DNA of 64,000 bases from Bradyrhizobium sp. 190 (GTDB lineage: Bacteria > Pseudomonadota > Alphaproteobacteria > Rhizobiales > Xanthobacteraceae): the NCBI RefSeq assembly GCF_023073415.1, contig NZ_JADPJL010000066.1:1-64000 (forward strand), given 5' to 3'. The notes below the pieces were generated by a model. The model had not been told where the DNA came from. It saw nothing but the letters and a program-made list of their open reading frames with translations, and did no database searches. This document shows positions 16,414-25,533 of this stretch, piece after piece. Made by a program: the position numbers and the translations under genes. Within the stretch, counting starts at the first letter, position 1; every line of letters starts with the position of its first letter.

Positions 16414-17232
16414 GTGTCTGTAGAAATCGTCAGGCCGCATTTTTCGTCATTCCGCCGCCGCTTTTCCGCGCGGCAGACTGTCGTTGGCTCGTTCATCAAA
16501 ACGCCGACCACGCACGCGATCGAGATATTCGGTGCGCTCGGCTATGATTTCGTCGTGATCGACGAGGAGCACGCGCCGATCGATCGCGCGATGACCGACG
16601 TCATGCTGCTGGCCGCGCGCGCCAGCAACCTCGCCGGCATCGTGCGGGTGTCGTCGGACGATCCGGCCAAGATTCTGTCCTGCCTGGACTGCGGCGCAGC
16701 CGGTGTGCTGGTGCCCCACGTCGCAACCGTCGAGAAGGCGCGCGCGATTGCCGCCGCCGCGCGATACCGCGGCGGACGGCGCGGCTATTCCGGTTCGGCC
16801 CGCGCCGGCGCCTATGGCGGCACGCCGATGTGGACCCTTGTCGATGAACAGGATGCATCGGTCTGCGCGATCGCGATGATCGAGGATCCCGAAGCGCTGG
16901 ATCAAATCGACGGTATCGCCGCCGTCGACGGAATCCACGGGCTCTTCATCGGTCGTGGCGATCTCACCGTCGCCCTTGGCGCCAAATCGTCGGCCGATGC
17001 GTCCGTGAAGGACGCGGTTATCAGGATCATTGCGGCGGCGAAGAAAGCCGCCAAGCCGGTCTGCGTGATGGTCGCGAGCGCGGCGGAAGCCAAGGATTTC
17101 GCGGGCCTCGGCGCCAGCGCCTTCATCATCTCGTCGGATCAGGGCCAGATGCGCCGTGCGGCGGCGCAAACCCTCACCGATTTCAAAACCCTCGTGCAAA
17201 CCACGGATGGCTCACATGTATCACAGCTCTGA
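16414..17232 (+). CDS. HpcH/HpaI-family aldolase
   Basis: 272 residues from GTG 16414, preceded by GGAGGAACA; an upstream ATG (16342) lies in the operator region. The family cleaves or forms 2-keto-4-hydroxy acids with a divalent metal, releasing pyruvate. Motifs seen: GYDFVVIDEEHAPID (catalytic acid block), AAGVLVPHVATVEKARAI, and IEDPEALDQIDGI, followed by GIHGLFIGRGDLTVALG, the conserved metal and substrate region. First gene of the run reaching 23.5 kb, possibly co-transcribed with the cupin gene that overlaps it. Confidence 0.9.
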   Translation: MSVEIVRPHFSSFRRRFSARQTVVGSFIKTPTTHAIEIFGALGYDFVVIDEEHAPIDRAMTDVMLLAARASNLAGIVRVSSDDPAKILSCLDCGAAGVLVPHVATVEKARAIAAAARYRGGRRGYSGSARAGAYGGTPMWTLVDEQDASVCAIAMIEDPEALDQIDGIAAVDGIHGLFIGRGDLTVALGAKSSADASVKDAVIRIIAAAKKAAKPVCVMVASAAEAKDFAGLGASAFIISSDQGQMRRAAAQTLTDFKTLVQTTDGSHVSQL

Positions 17233-18148
17233 TCCTCGCGCAGCGCTCGCGGCCGCTTCAGTTGGCGCAAAACCCGCCGCCACCCATTTCGCGGGCGCCG
17301 AGTATGCGAAGTTCTACGAAACACCGCCGGCCGAAAACCAGAACGGGGCGCGCACCTGGTACGCCCGCGGCCAGAACTTCATCATCGCCTACAGCGACGC
17401 CGACAAGGGCGCGGTGCTGAGCCGCGCCGACCAGCCCGACGAATATGTCGTGCTGCTTCCCGATCCAGGCGCCGGCGCCGAGATCGTGTGGGGCAACGAG
17501 CGCAAGGTCGTTGGCGGTCACTCCATCACTTTCGTGCCGGCGGGCGCAAGCTCTGTCACGCTGCTCGGCGCCGCCAAGGTGGTGCGGATGGTGACGACGC
17601 GATCGGAAGATCTCGCAGTTCTGTGCTCCAACGCCGCGTCCTACGCGTCGCCGCATCCCAATTTGCCGCCGTTCGAGCCGTGGCCGGAGGCAAGCGGCGG
17701 CGCGAAGATCCGGACCTACAGTCTCGACGTCGCGGCAACGCCGGGCCGGTTCGGGCGCATATTCCGCTGCTCGACCTTCATGGTGAATTTCCTCGAGCCG
17801 AAAAATGGCCCGCGCGATCCGAGCAAGATGTCGCCGCATCACCATGACGATTTCGAGCAGTGCTCGCTGGCGCTGGCCGGCACCTTCATTCATCATCTGC
17901 GCTGGCCATGGACGACTGACATGGCCCAGTGGCGCAATGACGATCACGAGAGCTGCGGATCGCCTTCCATAGCCGTGATTCCGCCGTCCTCCATTCACAC
18001 TTCGCAGGCCGTCGATCCCAAGCTCAATGTTCTCGTCGACATCTTCTGCCCGCCGCGCATGGATTTTTCGGCCAAGCCGGGCTGGGTGCTGAACGAAGAC
18101 GATTATCCGATGCCCGCGCAAAGCCCCGCCGGCAAATCCGCTGCCTGA
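17207..18148 (+). CDS. cupin-fold protein, uncharacterised
   Basis: 313 residues from ATG 17207 (ATG 17216 is the alternative), overlapping the aldolase end by 26 bp. Two cupin-like halves are likely. The second has a plausible metal site in MSPHHHDDFEQCSLALAG with the later His in PPSSIHTSQAVDP. The first half contains WYARGQNFIIAYSD. A DUF-type dioxygenase or isomerase is possible, but no reaction can be assigned. The overlap with the aldolase points to a linked step. Confidence 0.7.
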   Translation: MAHMYHSSDPRAALAAASVGAKPAATHFAGAEYAKFYETPPAENQNGARTWYARGQNFIIAYSDADKGAVLSRADQPDEYVVLLPDPGAGAEIVWGNERKVVGGHSITFVPAGASSVTLLGAAKVVRMVTTRSEDLAVLCSNAASYASPHPNLPPFEPWPEASGGAKIRTYSLDVAATPGRFGRIFRCSTFMVNFLEPKNGPRDPSKMSPHHHDDFEQCSLALAGTFIHHLRWPWTTDMAQWRNDDHESCGSPSIAVIPPSSIHTSQAVDPKLNVLVDIFCPPRMDFSAKPGWVLNEDDYPMPAQSPAGKSAA

Positions 18149-18177
18149 TACGTGTTCAACTGAAAGGGCCCCCGACC

Positions 18178-19149
18178 ATGGCCGACAAGCAAGTGTCCTA
18201 CCCGACAACCGTGCCGCTGCCGCCTCTGTCGCGCGCGGCTGATGTCGCCGAGCTTCTGGTCGGCGCGATTGATCTGCACTGCCATAGCGGTCCGGCTGCC
18301 ATGCCGCGTATCCTCGATCATCACGAGGAACTGCTCGATGCGGCGGCCGCGAAATTCCGCGCCGTGCTCTACAAGGATCACTTCTATGCCGGCATGGCGC
18401 ATGCGATCCTGCTGGAGAAGCTGTTCCCCGAAACCAATGTGAAGCTGTTCTCCGGCATTGTGCTGAACAATGCGTCGGGTGGCATCAACCCCCACGCGGT
18501 CGATCATGCCGTCAAGCTTGGCGCCAAGATCGTCTGGATGCCGACGCTGTCAGCGGCGAACCATATCGAAGCGATGGCGAAGGGAAACTCGACCTTTCCA
18601 AAGACCTCGCAGAAAATGCTCGATCCGATTCCGCTTTCGGCGCTCGACGCCAACGGCAAACTCACGGACGATACAAAGAAGGTCATCGACCTCATCGCCG
18701 AGGCGGACATCATCCTGGCCGGTGGCCACCTGCCTGCCAGCGAACTGCACATCCTGTTCGACGAGGCGGCGCGGCGCGGCGTCAAGAAGATGATGGTCAA
18801 TCATCCGACCTACATTGTCGGTTGCAACGACACCGATATCCGCCAGCTCGTCGCGGTCGGCGTCAAGATGGAACATTCGATCTGCATGTTCATCGAAGGC
18901 AAATCCTTGAAGTACAGCCCGGATGATCTCGCGCACCTGATCGAGGTGGCCGGCGTCGACAACACGATCCTGTCGTCCGACCTCGGGCTGCAGGGGTCGC
19001 AGCGTCCGGTCGATGGTTTCCGCAGCATCACCCAGATACTGCTCGACCTGCAGATGCCGCGCGCCGCCATCAGGAAGCTCATCAGCGACAACGCCGCACG
19101 GTTTCTGAATCTTCCGGTGAGCCAGTCGGCTGCACAGGACGCCGCATAG
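18178..19149 (+). CDS. DUF6282-like metal-dependent hydrolase
   Basis: 323 residues. The N-terminal region has an amidohydrolase-like metal motif, GAIDLHCHSGPAAMPR (His-Cys-His), then KDHFYAGMAHAILLEK. Later, KMMVNHPTYIV carries another histidine and NTILSSDLGLQGSQRPV an aspartate where metal-dependent hydrolases place their catalytic Asp. I recall the family name DUF6282. Encoded 29 bp after the cupin gene with GAAAGG upstream, so it is in the same operon. The substrate is unknown. Confidence 0.75.
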   Translation: MADKQVSYPTTVPLPPLSRAADVAELLVGAIDLHCHSGPAAMPRILDHHEELLDAAAAKFRAVLYKDHFYAGMAHAILLEKLFPETNVKLFSGIVLNNASGGINPHAVDHAVKLGAKIVWMPTLSAANHIEAMAKGNSTFPKTSQKMLDPIPLSALDANGKLTDDTKKVIDLIAEADIILAGGHLPASELHILFDEAARRGVKKMMVNHPTYIVGCNDTDIRQLVAVGVKMEHSICMFIEGKSLKYSPDDLAHLIEVAGVDNTILSSDLGLQGSQRPVDGFRSITQILLDLQMPRAAIRKLISDNAARFLNLPVSQSAAQDAA

Positions 19150-19203
19150 GAAACGCGCGCAGAGACCGCGAAAAGCGGCGCGCGCCATTTGGGGAGGAGG
19201 CAG

Positions 19204-20286
19204 ATGATGAATCGCGGTAGCAGCCCTTTGAAAGGCTGGAAACAGTTGCAGCCGTTTGCCGCGGCATTGTTGTTTGCCGGACTAAGCAACACGACGTTCG
19301 CGGAAGAGGGCCGCAAACCACCGAAGCCTCCGATCGTCCTGGAATCGACGGGCGCATATGAAGTTGGCGGCAAAATCGTCGCCAAGCCAGGTGATCCCAG
19401 CCAGACGCTGTCCTGCGACCATGGTTACGTCGAATACTTCATCCCCGCGAAAAGGCGCAGCGTCGGCCTGATCATGTGGCACAGCTCGAGCACGAAGGTG
19501 TGGGAAAGCCGCTGGGACGGCGGCGAAGGCTACAAGAGCATTTTCCTGCGCCAGGGATATCCCGTTTACCTGTGGGACGGTCCGCGCGTCGGTCGCGCGA
19601 ACTGGAGCTGCGAGCCGATCGCCTACACGCCGGATTATTTCGATCAACGCAACTTTGCCGCCTGGCGTTTCGGCCTGACCTATCTCAACTGGCATGCGGG
19701 ACTGCAGTTTCCGACCGCCGACAAGGAAGCCTGGAACCAGGCGACGCGCGCCCGTTACGACGAGTTCGATACGCTCGAGAATGCATTGCTGCAGGCGGAG
19801 GCCGGCGGCCAGGCGATCGACAAGATCGGCCCCGTCATTGCCGTCACCAATTCCGCGGGCGGCTGGCGTGCGTTGTTGTCGGCACTGAAGGCAAAGACCG
19901 ACAACATGAAAGGCATCGTTGCCTACGAAACCCCGGGCTTCGTTTTCCCGGAGGGCGAGGGGCCCGAGCCCAAGCCGGATGCGCCGTACGGTCCGAACTC
20001 CGTGCCGCTGGCCGAGTTCAAGAAGCTGACGAAGTTTCCGATACAGATGGTGTTCGGCGACTACACCGACACGCGTCCGATCTGGGCCGCCTCCGTCAAG
20101 GTGGCGCGGATCTTCTGCGATATCGTCAATCGTCACGGCGGAGATTGCGAAGTCCTGCTGCTGTCAGATGCGGGTCTGCGTGGCAACACGCATATCCCCT
20201 TTGCCGATCTCAACAACGAAGCCGTTGCTGACGAATTATCCAAATGGCTGGGCCGCAAAGGCCTGGACAAGTTTGCTGCAGAATAA
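19204..20286 (+). CDS. secreted alpha/beta-hydrolase-like protein
   Basis: 360 residues from ATG 19204, preceded by the very strong Shine-Dalgarno GGGGAGGAGGCAG. A signal peptide ends around FAEEG. The nucleophile elbow is likely TNSAGG (Thr-Asn-Ser-Ala-Gly-Gly), a variant of GxSxG. HIPFADLNNEA near the end could carry the catalytic histidine. It probably acts in the periplasm or outside. The family looks like the esterase-type secreted hydrolases that sit beside Bug binding proteins. Confidence 0.7.
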   Translation: MMNRGSSPLKGWKQLQPFAAALLFAGLSNTTFAEEGRKPPKPPIVLESTGAYEVGGKIVAKPGDPSQTLSCDHGYVEYFIPAKRRSVGLIMWHSSSTKVWESRWDGGEGYKSIFLRQGYPVYLWDGPRVGRANWSCEPIAYTPDYFDQRNFAAWRFGLTYLNWHAGLQFPTADKEAWNQATRARYDEFDTLENALLQAEAGGQAIDKIGPVIAVTNSAGGWRALLSALKAKTDNMKGIVAYETPGFVFPEGEGPEPKPDAPYGPNSVPLAEFKKLTKFPIQMVFGDYTDTRPIWAASVKVARIFCDIVNRHGGDCEVLLLSDAGLRGNTHIPFADLNNEAVADELSKWLGRKGLDKFAAE

Positions 20287-20329
20287 GCGCTGTTGCCAAC
20301 GCGAGTCTCGCACACAATTCGGAGGAAAC

Positions 20330-21298
20330 ATGCGCCTGCTCTCTTTCGGCCTCCTGGGCGTCGCACTTGCCATTGCGTCGTGTCACCATGCTGTCGCGCA
20401 GGATTGGCCGAACCGTCCGGTCACCATGGTCGTGCCGTTCCCGGCCGGCGCCGCCGTTGATACCCTTGCGCGCGCCGTCGCGCACGCGCTGAGCGAAGAT
20501 TTCGGCAAGCAGTTCATCGTCGAAAACCGTGCGGGAGCGGGCGGCAATCTCGGTGGCACGGCGGTCGCCAAGGCGGCTGCCGACGGCCATACGTGGCTGT
20601 TCGGGACGCCGGCGCCGATCGCGCTCAACAAGTTCATGTACAAGGGCCTGGCTTACGATTCCGAGCGGGACTTCACGCCGGTCGTGCTCGTCGCCAAGTC
20701 TCCAATGATCATCACGGCGACACCAGACTTTCCGGCGAAGACGCTTCCCGAACTGATCGCCTATGCCAAACAGAACCCGGGCAAGGTCAATGTCGGCCAT
20801 CCCGGCAATGGAACGCTCGGGCACATTACCTCGGCGCTGATCCAGCAGTTTGCCGGCGTGGATATGACGCATGTGCCTTATCGCGGCTCAGCGCCGCTGA
20901 TCACGGACCTGCTGGGCGGACAAGTCAACGTCGCCATGGATTTCATGCCGACCTATCTGCCGCTGGTGGCCGACCGCAAGATCCGCGCGCTGGCGGTGAC
21001 GACGAGCCAGCGCGTCGCGCAACTGCCCGATGTGCCGACGGTGCAGGAAGCGGGATTCAAAGGTTTCGAGGCGACCGCGTGGTACGCGATCGTAGCACCT
21101 ACCGGTACGCCGCAGGACATCGTGAGCAAGGTGAATAATGCGGTGAACGCTTTCCTCAGGAGCGACAAGGGCAAGACCATTCTCGAGCAAAACTCGCTGC
21201 AAGGCGTTGGGGGCCCTCCTGATGACCTCAAGGCGTTCATCGACGGCGAACGCGCCAAATGGCGTCCCGTGATCGAGGCTGCAAAGATCACGATGTGA
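20330..21298 (+). CDS. Bug-family (TctC-type) solute-binding protein
   Basis: 322 residues from ATG 20330 with GGAGGAAAC upstream. The signal peptide ends at VAQ (residue 24), and WPNRPVTMVVPFPAGAAVDT is the family's N-terminal signature; the ligand cleft motif RAGAGGNLGG follows. Bug proteins bind carboxylates in the periplasm for tripartite tricarboxylate transporters. No TctA or TctB permease is encoded in the window, so it is an orphan binding protein, as is common in this family. Confidence 0.9.
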   Translation: MRLLSFGLLGVALAIASCHHAVAQDWPNRPVTMVVPFPAGAAVDTLARAVAHALSEDFGKQFIVENRAGAGGNLGGTAVAKAAADGHTWLFGTPAPIALNKFMYKGLAYDSERDFTPVVLVAKSPMIITATPDFPAKTLPELIAYAKQNPGKVNVGHPGNGTLGHITSALIQQFAGVDMTHVPYRGSAPLITDLLGGQVNVAMDFMPTYLPLVADRKIRALAVTTSQRVAQLPDVPTVQEAGFKGFEATAWYAIVAPTGTPQDIVSKVNNAVNAFLRSDKGKTILEQNSLQGVGGPPDDLKAFIDGERAKWRPVIEAAKITM

Positions 21299-21309
21299 GG
21301 CCGCCATAG

Positions 21310-22071
21310 ATGACTGCTATTGAAATTCCTGCGCTGTCGATCCCGAAGGTTGCGCTCGTCACGGGTGGCAGCAGCGGAATCGGCAAGGCAACCGCGGCGC
21401 GGCTTGCCGCCATGGGTTCTGCTGTCGTGGTTGGCTACAACAGTCGCCGCGCGCAGGCCGAAGAGGTGGTCGGGGCCTTGCAAGGCCGCGGGCATCTCGC
21501 GATGCGCATCGCGATCGACGATCCGTCTTCCATCTCCGAGGCCGCGACGGCCGTGGACGCGCAGTACGGACGGCTCGATGTGCTGGTCAATTGCGGAGGC
21601 GCCACGACGCCTGTGCTGGCCAATGATCTCGAGGGACTGACGGACGACATCTTCGACCGGACCGTTTCGCTCAATCTGCGCGGGCCATTCGCGATGGTGC
21701 GCGCCTTCCGACCCTTGCTGGAGCGCGGCAGTGGCGCTGCCATCGTGAACATTTCGTCGATCGCGGCGCGCACGGGCTTGGGCAGCAGCCTGGCCTATCT
21801 GGCTGCAAAGGCGGGCGTCGACGCGCTCACGATCGCGCTCGCGAAAGTACTCGCGCCGAAGATCCGCGTGTTCTCGGTCTCGCCAGCCGGCGTGGATACG
21901 GATTTTGTCGCCGGCCGGACCCGCGAGCAGCTTCAGAAAACCGCCGAAAGACTCCCGCTCGCCCACGTCACCACGCCCGACGATGTCGCGAGGGCGGCCG
22001 TGGCCTGCATCGTCAACTTGACCAGTTCGACGGGAATTGTGGTGCCGGTGGATGAGGGCAGGCACCTCTAG
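21310..22071 (+). CDS. short-chain dehydrogenase/reductase
   Basis: 253 residues, the standard SDR length. The NAD(P) motif TGGSSGIGKA is near residues 19-28, the catalytic serine in VNISSIAARTG, and the YLAAK (YxxxK) near 160. The VVVGYNSRRAQAEE segment has a basic pair after strand 2, which suggests NADP. It starts 11 bp after the Bug gene, so it belongs to the same run. It probably oxidises or reduces an alcohol on the pathway of the neighbouring aldehyde dehydrogenase. Confidence 0.9.
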   Translation: MTAIEIPALSIPKVALVTGGSSGIGKATAARLAAMGSAVVVGYNSRRAQAEEVVGALQGRGHLAMRIAIDDPSSISEAATAVDAQYGRLDVLVNCGGATTPVLANDLEGLTDDIFDRTVSLNLRGPFAMVRAFRPLLERGSGAAIVNISSIAARTGLGSSLAYLAAKAGVDALTIALAKVLAPKIRVFSVSPAGVDTDFVAGRTREQLQKTAERLPLAHVTTPDDVARAAVACIVNLTSSTGIVVPVDEGRHL

Positions 22072-22118
22072 AAGCACACCGCAAACAATGCGCGGCGTAA
22101 CGTCGTGGACGGGAAACA

Positions 22119-23537
22119 ATGGAAAAATTAAAATTCTACATCGATGGCGCCTGGGTGGATCCAGCCGCGCCGTCAACCCTCGGAATAGTCAACCCGGCGA
22201 CGGAGGAGACATTCGCGCAGATCAGCCTGGGCTCAAGGCTAGACGTGGATCGAGCCACCAAGGCAGCGCGCCGCGCTTTCGCGACATATTCCGTAACGAG
22301 CGTCGAAGCGCGTCTGTCCTGGCTTCAGAAGATCATCGAGGGCTTTAGAGTGCGCCTGCCGGAACTGGCGCGGATGATGACCTTAGAGATGGGCGCGCCG
22401 ATCACGTTTGCGACCGAGCGTCAGGCGACCGTCGCGCTGTTTCATTTCGAGGAAGCCGCGCGCGTGCTGGCGAACTACAAGTTCGAGGAGCGGATGGGGA
22501 GCGGGACCGTGCGCCGCGAGCCGATCGGTGTCTGCGGACTGATCACGCCGTGGAACTGGCCGCTGAACCAGGTTGCCTCCAAAGTCGCGCCGGCGCTCGC
22601 CACCGGCTGCACCGTCGTCCTGAAACCCAGCGAAATCGCGCCGCTCAGCGCGATGCTGTTTGCGGAGATCGTCGATGACGCTGGCGTCCCGCCGGGTGTC
22701 TTCAACCTCGTCAACGGTGACGGACCAACGGTCGGCGAGGCGATCGCCGCCCACCCCGAGATCGACATGGTGTCGTTCACGGGATCGACGACGGCCGGCG
22801 TAAGGGTGGCCAAGCTTGCGGCGGATACGGTCAAGCGCGTCGCGCAGGAGCTGGGCGGCAAATCCGCCAACATCATCCTTGCCGATGCCGACCTGAAAGC
22901 TGCCGTGATCCAGGGCGTTCACGCCTGTTACACAAACGCCGGCCAAAACTGCCAATCTCCGACGCGCATGCTTATCCCTCGCGCGCAACGGGACGCGGCG
23001 TTCGCAGCTGCGCGCGAGGCTGTCGGCACCATCCGACTGGGAGACCCGTTCGACTCGGCGTCCACCATGGGGCCGTTGGTGAGCCAGGCGCAGTTTGAGA
23101 AAGTGCAAGATCTCATCCAGTCCGGTGTCGATGAAGGCGCGACGCTGGTGGCTGGCGGAAGGGGCCGGCCGGCCGATATCAACCGCGGATATTATGTTCG
23201 TCCGACCGTGTTCGGTGACGTGACGCCGCAAATGACGATTGCACGTGAAGAGATCTTCGGCCCCGTGCTGTCGATCATGAGCTACGATACTGAGGATGAG
23301 GCGATCGAAATCGCCAACGATACGCCGTTCGGGCTGGCGGGCTTCGTGCAGTCCAGGCATATTGACCGCGCTCGTGCTGTCGCCAACCGCATCCGCGCGG
23401 GGCGCGTCTATCTCAACGGTGCGCCTTTCGACCGCAGCCTGCCCTTCGGCGGTTACAAGCAGTCCGGCAATGGGCGTGAGTTCGGGGTGTTCGGATTTGA
23501 GGAATATCTCGAGGTGAAGGCCATACTCGGCTACTGA
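22119..23537 (+). CDS. NAD(P)-dependent aldehyde dehydrogenase
   Basis: 472 residues. The Rossmann and substrate motifs are visible: CGLITPWNWPLNQ, the glutamate in VAQELGGKSANI and the catalytic cysteine in NAGQNCQSPTRM. The GPVLSIMSYDTEDEAIEIAN segment and the C-terminal FGGYKQSGNGRE complete the family pattern. It oxidises an aldehyde to an acid. Last gene of the 16.4-23.5 kb run; gaps of 11-47 bp suggest co-transcription. Confidence 0.93.
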   Translation: MEKLKFYIDGAWVDPAAPSTLGIVNPATEETFAQISLGSRLDVDRATKAARRAFATYSVTSVEARLSWLQKIIEGFRVRLPELARMMTLEMGAPITFATERQATVALFHFEEAARVLANYKFEERMGSGTVRREPIGVCGLITPWNWPLNQVASKVAPALATGCTVVLKPSEIAPLSAMLFAEIVDDAGVPPGVFNLVNGDGPTVGEAIAAHPEIDMVSFTGSTTAGVRVAKLAADTVKRVAQELGGKSANIILADADLKAAVIQGVHACYTNAGQNCQSPTRMLIPRAQRDAAFAAAREAVGTIRLGDPFDSASTMGPLVSQAQFEKVQDLIQSGVDEGATLVAGGRGRPADINRGYYVRPTVFGDVTPQMTIAREEIFGPVLSIMSYDTEDEAIEIANDTPFGLAGFVQSRHIDRARAVANRIRAGRVYLNGAPFDRSLPFGGYKQSGNGREFGVFGFEEYLEVKAILGY

Positions 23538-23566
23538 GGCTGGCGCATCGTGGGCAAGGGAGACGC

Positions 23567-24496
23567 TCAGGCGGCGGGACGGAAATGTCCGGGCGGATGT
23601 TTCGTATCGCGCCGGATCAGCCGGCGAAGCGTGGAAGGCTCCGCATATCCGACCCTCCGCGCGATCTCGTCGACCGACAGCCGTGTGGTCTCAAGCAGCA
23701 ATCGCGCGGTCTCCAGCCTGATCCGCTGCACGAACTGAATCGGTGAAACGCCGCAGGTCGCCGAGACGCGCCGGGCAAATGTCCGTGGTGCCAGCGCAAC
23801 GGCTTCGGCGAGCTCCTCTATCGCAAAGTCGCGCGCGATGTTGTCGCGCACCCATTTCTCGGCCTTGGCAATCCTGGGGTCCTGGCTCGCCAGATAGTTG
23901 ATCGCCATGAACGGCGCCTGGGAGCGCCGCTCATCCAGCAGAAGATAGTTGGCGCAGGCTCTCGCCAGGCTTGGTCCAGCGAACCGGCCGACGACCGCAA
24001 GCATCAGGTCCATCTGCGCCATGGCCGCGCCACCTGTTGCGATCGGCCAATCGGCGACGACGATCTGCTCCGTCAGCAGTTCGATGGTGGGATAGCGCTG
24101 CCGGAACAGCGGCGCGAGCCACCATGTCGTGGTTGCCCGCCGGCCGTCGAGCAAGCCTGTCTCCGCCAGCAGGAAGGTACTCGCGCAGGACGCGGCGAGC
24201 ATGGCACCGGTCGCGTGCGCCCGGGTCAGCATGTCGACCGCCCGCCGGCACATCGGGCTTTTCAACTTCGTGTCCAACTCGTCGGCCGACGCCGTTCCAA
24301 GACCGGGGACGATGACGAGTTCGATCCCGCGCAGGTCGACGCTGCTGCGGCGGGATCCGCAACGCACTGTCGTAACCTTGAATGGCAGGACGCGCTTCAC
24401 CGCGCTGATCCGGTTGGCGGTGGCCATGACGTCGTAGGTGATGGCTGCGCTCGAGGCCATGCATCCGGCGATCTCGAGAACCGCGACTTTGGTCAT
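23567..24496 (-). CDS. GlxA-type regulator (DJ-1/PfpI domain plus AraC HTH)
   Basis: 309 residues. Residues 1-180 form a class I glutamine amidotransferase-like (PfpI) domain, and about 210-309 carry two AraC-type helix-turn-helices (LAEAVALAPRTFARRV and VDEIARRVGYAEPSTLRRL). GlxA-like proteins sense small metabolites. Convergent with the aldehyde dehydrogenase and divergent from the dienelactone hydrolase gene, it has a perfect palindrome 18 bp upstream of its start. Confidence 0.92.
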   Translation of the reverse strand: MTKVAVLEIAGCMASSAAITYDVMATANRISAVKRVLPFKVTTVRCGSRRSSVDLRGIELVIVPGLGTASADELDTKLKSPMCRRAVDMLTRAHATGAMLAASCASTFLLAETGLLDGRRATTTWWLAPLFRQRYPTIELLTEQIVVADWPIATGGAAMAQMDLMLAVVGRFAGPSLARACANYLLLDERRSQAPFMAINYLASQDPRIAKAEKWVRDNIARDFAIEELAEAVALAPRTFARRVSATCGVSPIQFVQRIRLETARLLLETTRLSVDEIARRVGYAEPSTLRRLIRRDTKHPPGHFRPAA

Positions 24497-24514
24497 GTCA
24501 AAAAATACCCGATA

Positions 24515-24532
24515 AGTGTCAATTTTGACACT
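24515..24532. promoter_or_regulatory. palindromic operator, GlxA-type regulator and hydrolase
   Basis: Perfect 8-bp arms AGTGTCAA and TTGACACT around a TT centre. It lies in the divergent gap between the GlxA-type gene (start 24496) and the dienelactone hydrolase (start 24661). Good candidate for autoregulation and for repression or activation of the hydrolase. Confidence 0.55.
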
Positions 24533-24660
24533 AGCCCGTTGGCTTCAAAATCGCAATGATATCTGTGAAGACATTGCACCAGGCCTTTGGCCGCAGGCGC
24601 CGTCGGTCCTGCGCTGTGGCCCCTGTCCGGGTATCCATCACCCAACAAGGAATTGTGCCG

Positions 24661-25476
24661 ATGCCGAAACGATCCATGAAGCAGGACGATCCGCTCGAGG
24701 ATTTCACGCGCCGCGACATTACGCTCGACGGCGTCAGCAAGGTTGTCTACGTGGCGGGCGCAGGGCCAGCCGTCATCGTGATGACGGAGATGCCCGGCAT
24801 CAGCCCGCATGTCGCGCGGTTTGCGCGCTGGGTCCGCGACGCCGGCTTCACCGTCTATATGCCGTCACTGTTCGGCCGCGATGGCGCGGTTCCAGGCGCA
24901 GAGGAGGGCGCCGCGATCTTTCAGCGCGCCTGCGTGAGCGCCGAGTTTCGTGCATTGGCCTCGAACGAATCCAGCCCCGTGACGAAGTGGCTGCGATCGC
25001 TGGCACGATTTGCGCATGGCGAGTGCGGCGGTCCCGGCGTCGGCGCCATCGGCATGTGTTTTACGGGAAATTTTGCGCTGACCATGATGCTTGAGCCGTC
25101 GATGCTCGCGCCGGTGCTCTCGCAGCCGTCGCTGCCGCTGAATAATCCGGCTGGTATCGAAATCGCACCCGACGAAGTCAAAGCCGTCCGCGAACGGCTC
25201 GAGCGGGACGATCTGACGGTACTGGCCTATCGCTTCGCAGGCGACAAGTTCTGCATGGTGCAACGCTTCGCGGCCTATAGGGGCGCGCTCGGTGATCGCT
25301 TCATCGGGCGGGTGCTCCCGGATAGCGCGGCGAATACCGATCTTGCGCCGTTCTTCGAGCATCACGTGACGACGCCACATAGCGTCGTCACCGCGCACCT
25401 GATCGACGAGGCTGGTCAGCCGACGATCGCAGCGCGCGACGAGATCTTGGCGTTCTTCGAGCAAAGACTCAAATGA
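24661..25476 (+). CDS. dienelactone hydrolase family protein
   Basis: 271 residues from ATG 24661; a frame from 24556 exists but the region before the ATG looks non-coding and AAGGA precedes this start. The nucleophile is a cysteine in GAIGMCFTGNFA (GxCxG, as in dienelactone hydrolase), with the Asp and His expected in FAGDKF and HHVTTPHSVVT near residues 200-240. It hydrolyses lactone or ester bonds in aromatic catabolism. Divergent from the GlxA-type regulator. Confidence 0.88.
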   Translation: MPKRSMKQDDPLEDFTRRDITLDGVSKVVYVAGAGPAVIVMTEMPGISPHVARFARWVRDAGFTVYMPSLFGRDGAVPGAEEGAAIFQRACVSAEFRALASNESSPVTKWLRSLARFAHGECGGPGVGAIGMCFTGNFALTMMLEPSMLAPVLSQPSLPLNNPAGIEIAPDEVKAVRERLERDDLTVLAYRFAGDKFCMVQRFAAYRGALGDRFIGRVLPDSAANTDLAPFFEHHVTTPHSVVTAHLIDEAGQPTIAARDEILAFFEQRLK

Positions 25477-25533
25477 GTCCGGAACGGACTGCGCGCATTG
25501 CTTGTGTTGCGATGGTGCGGCCTAGCGTCCGCG

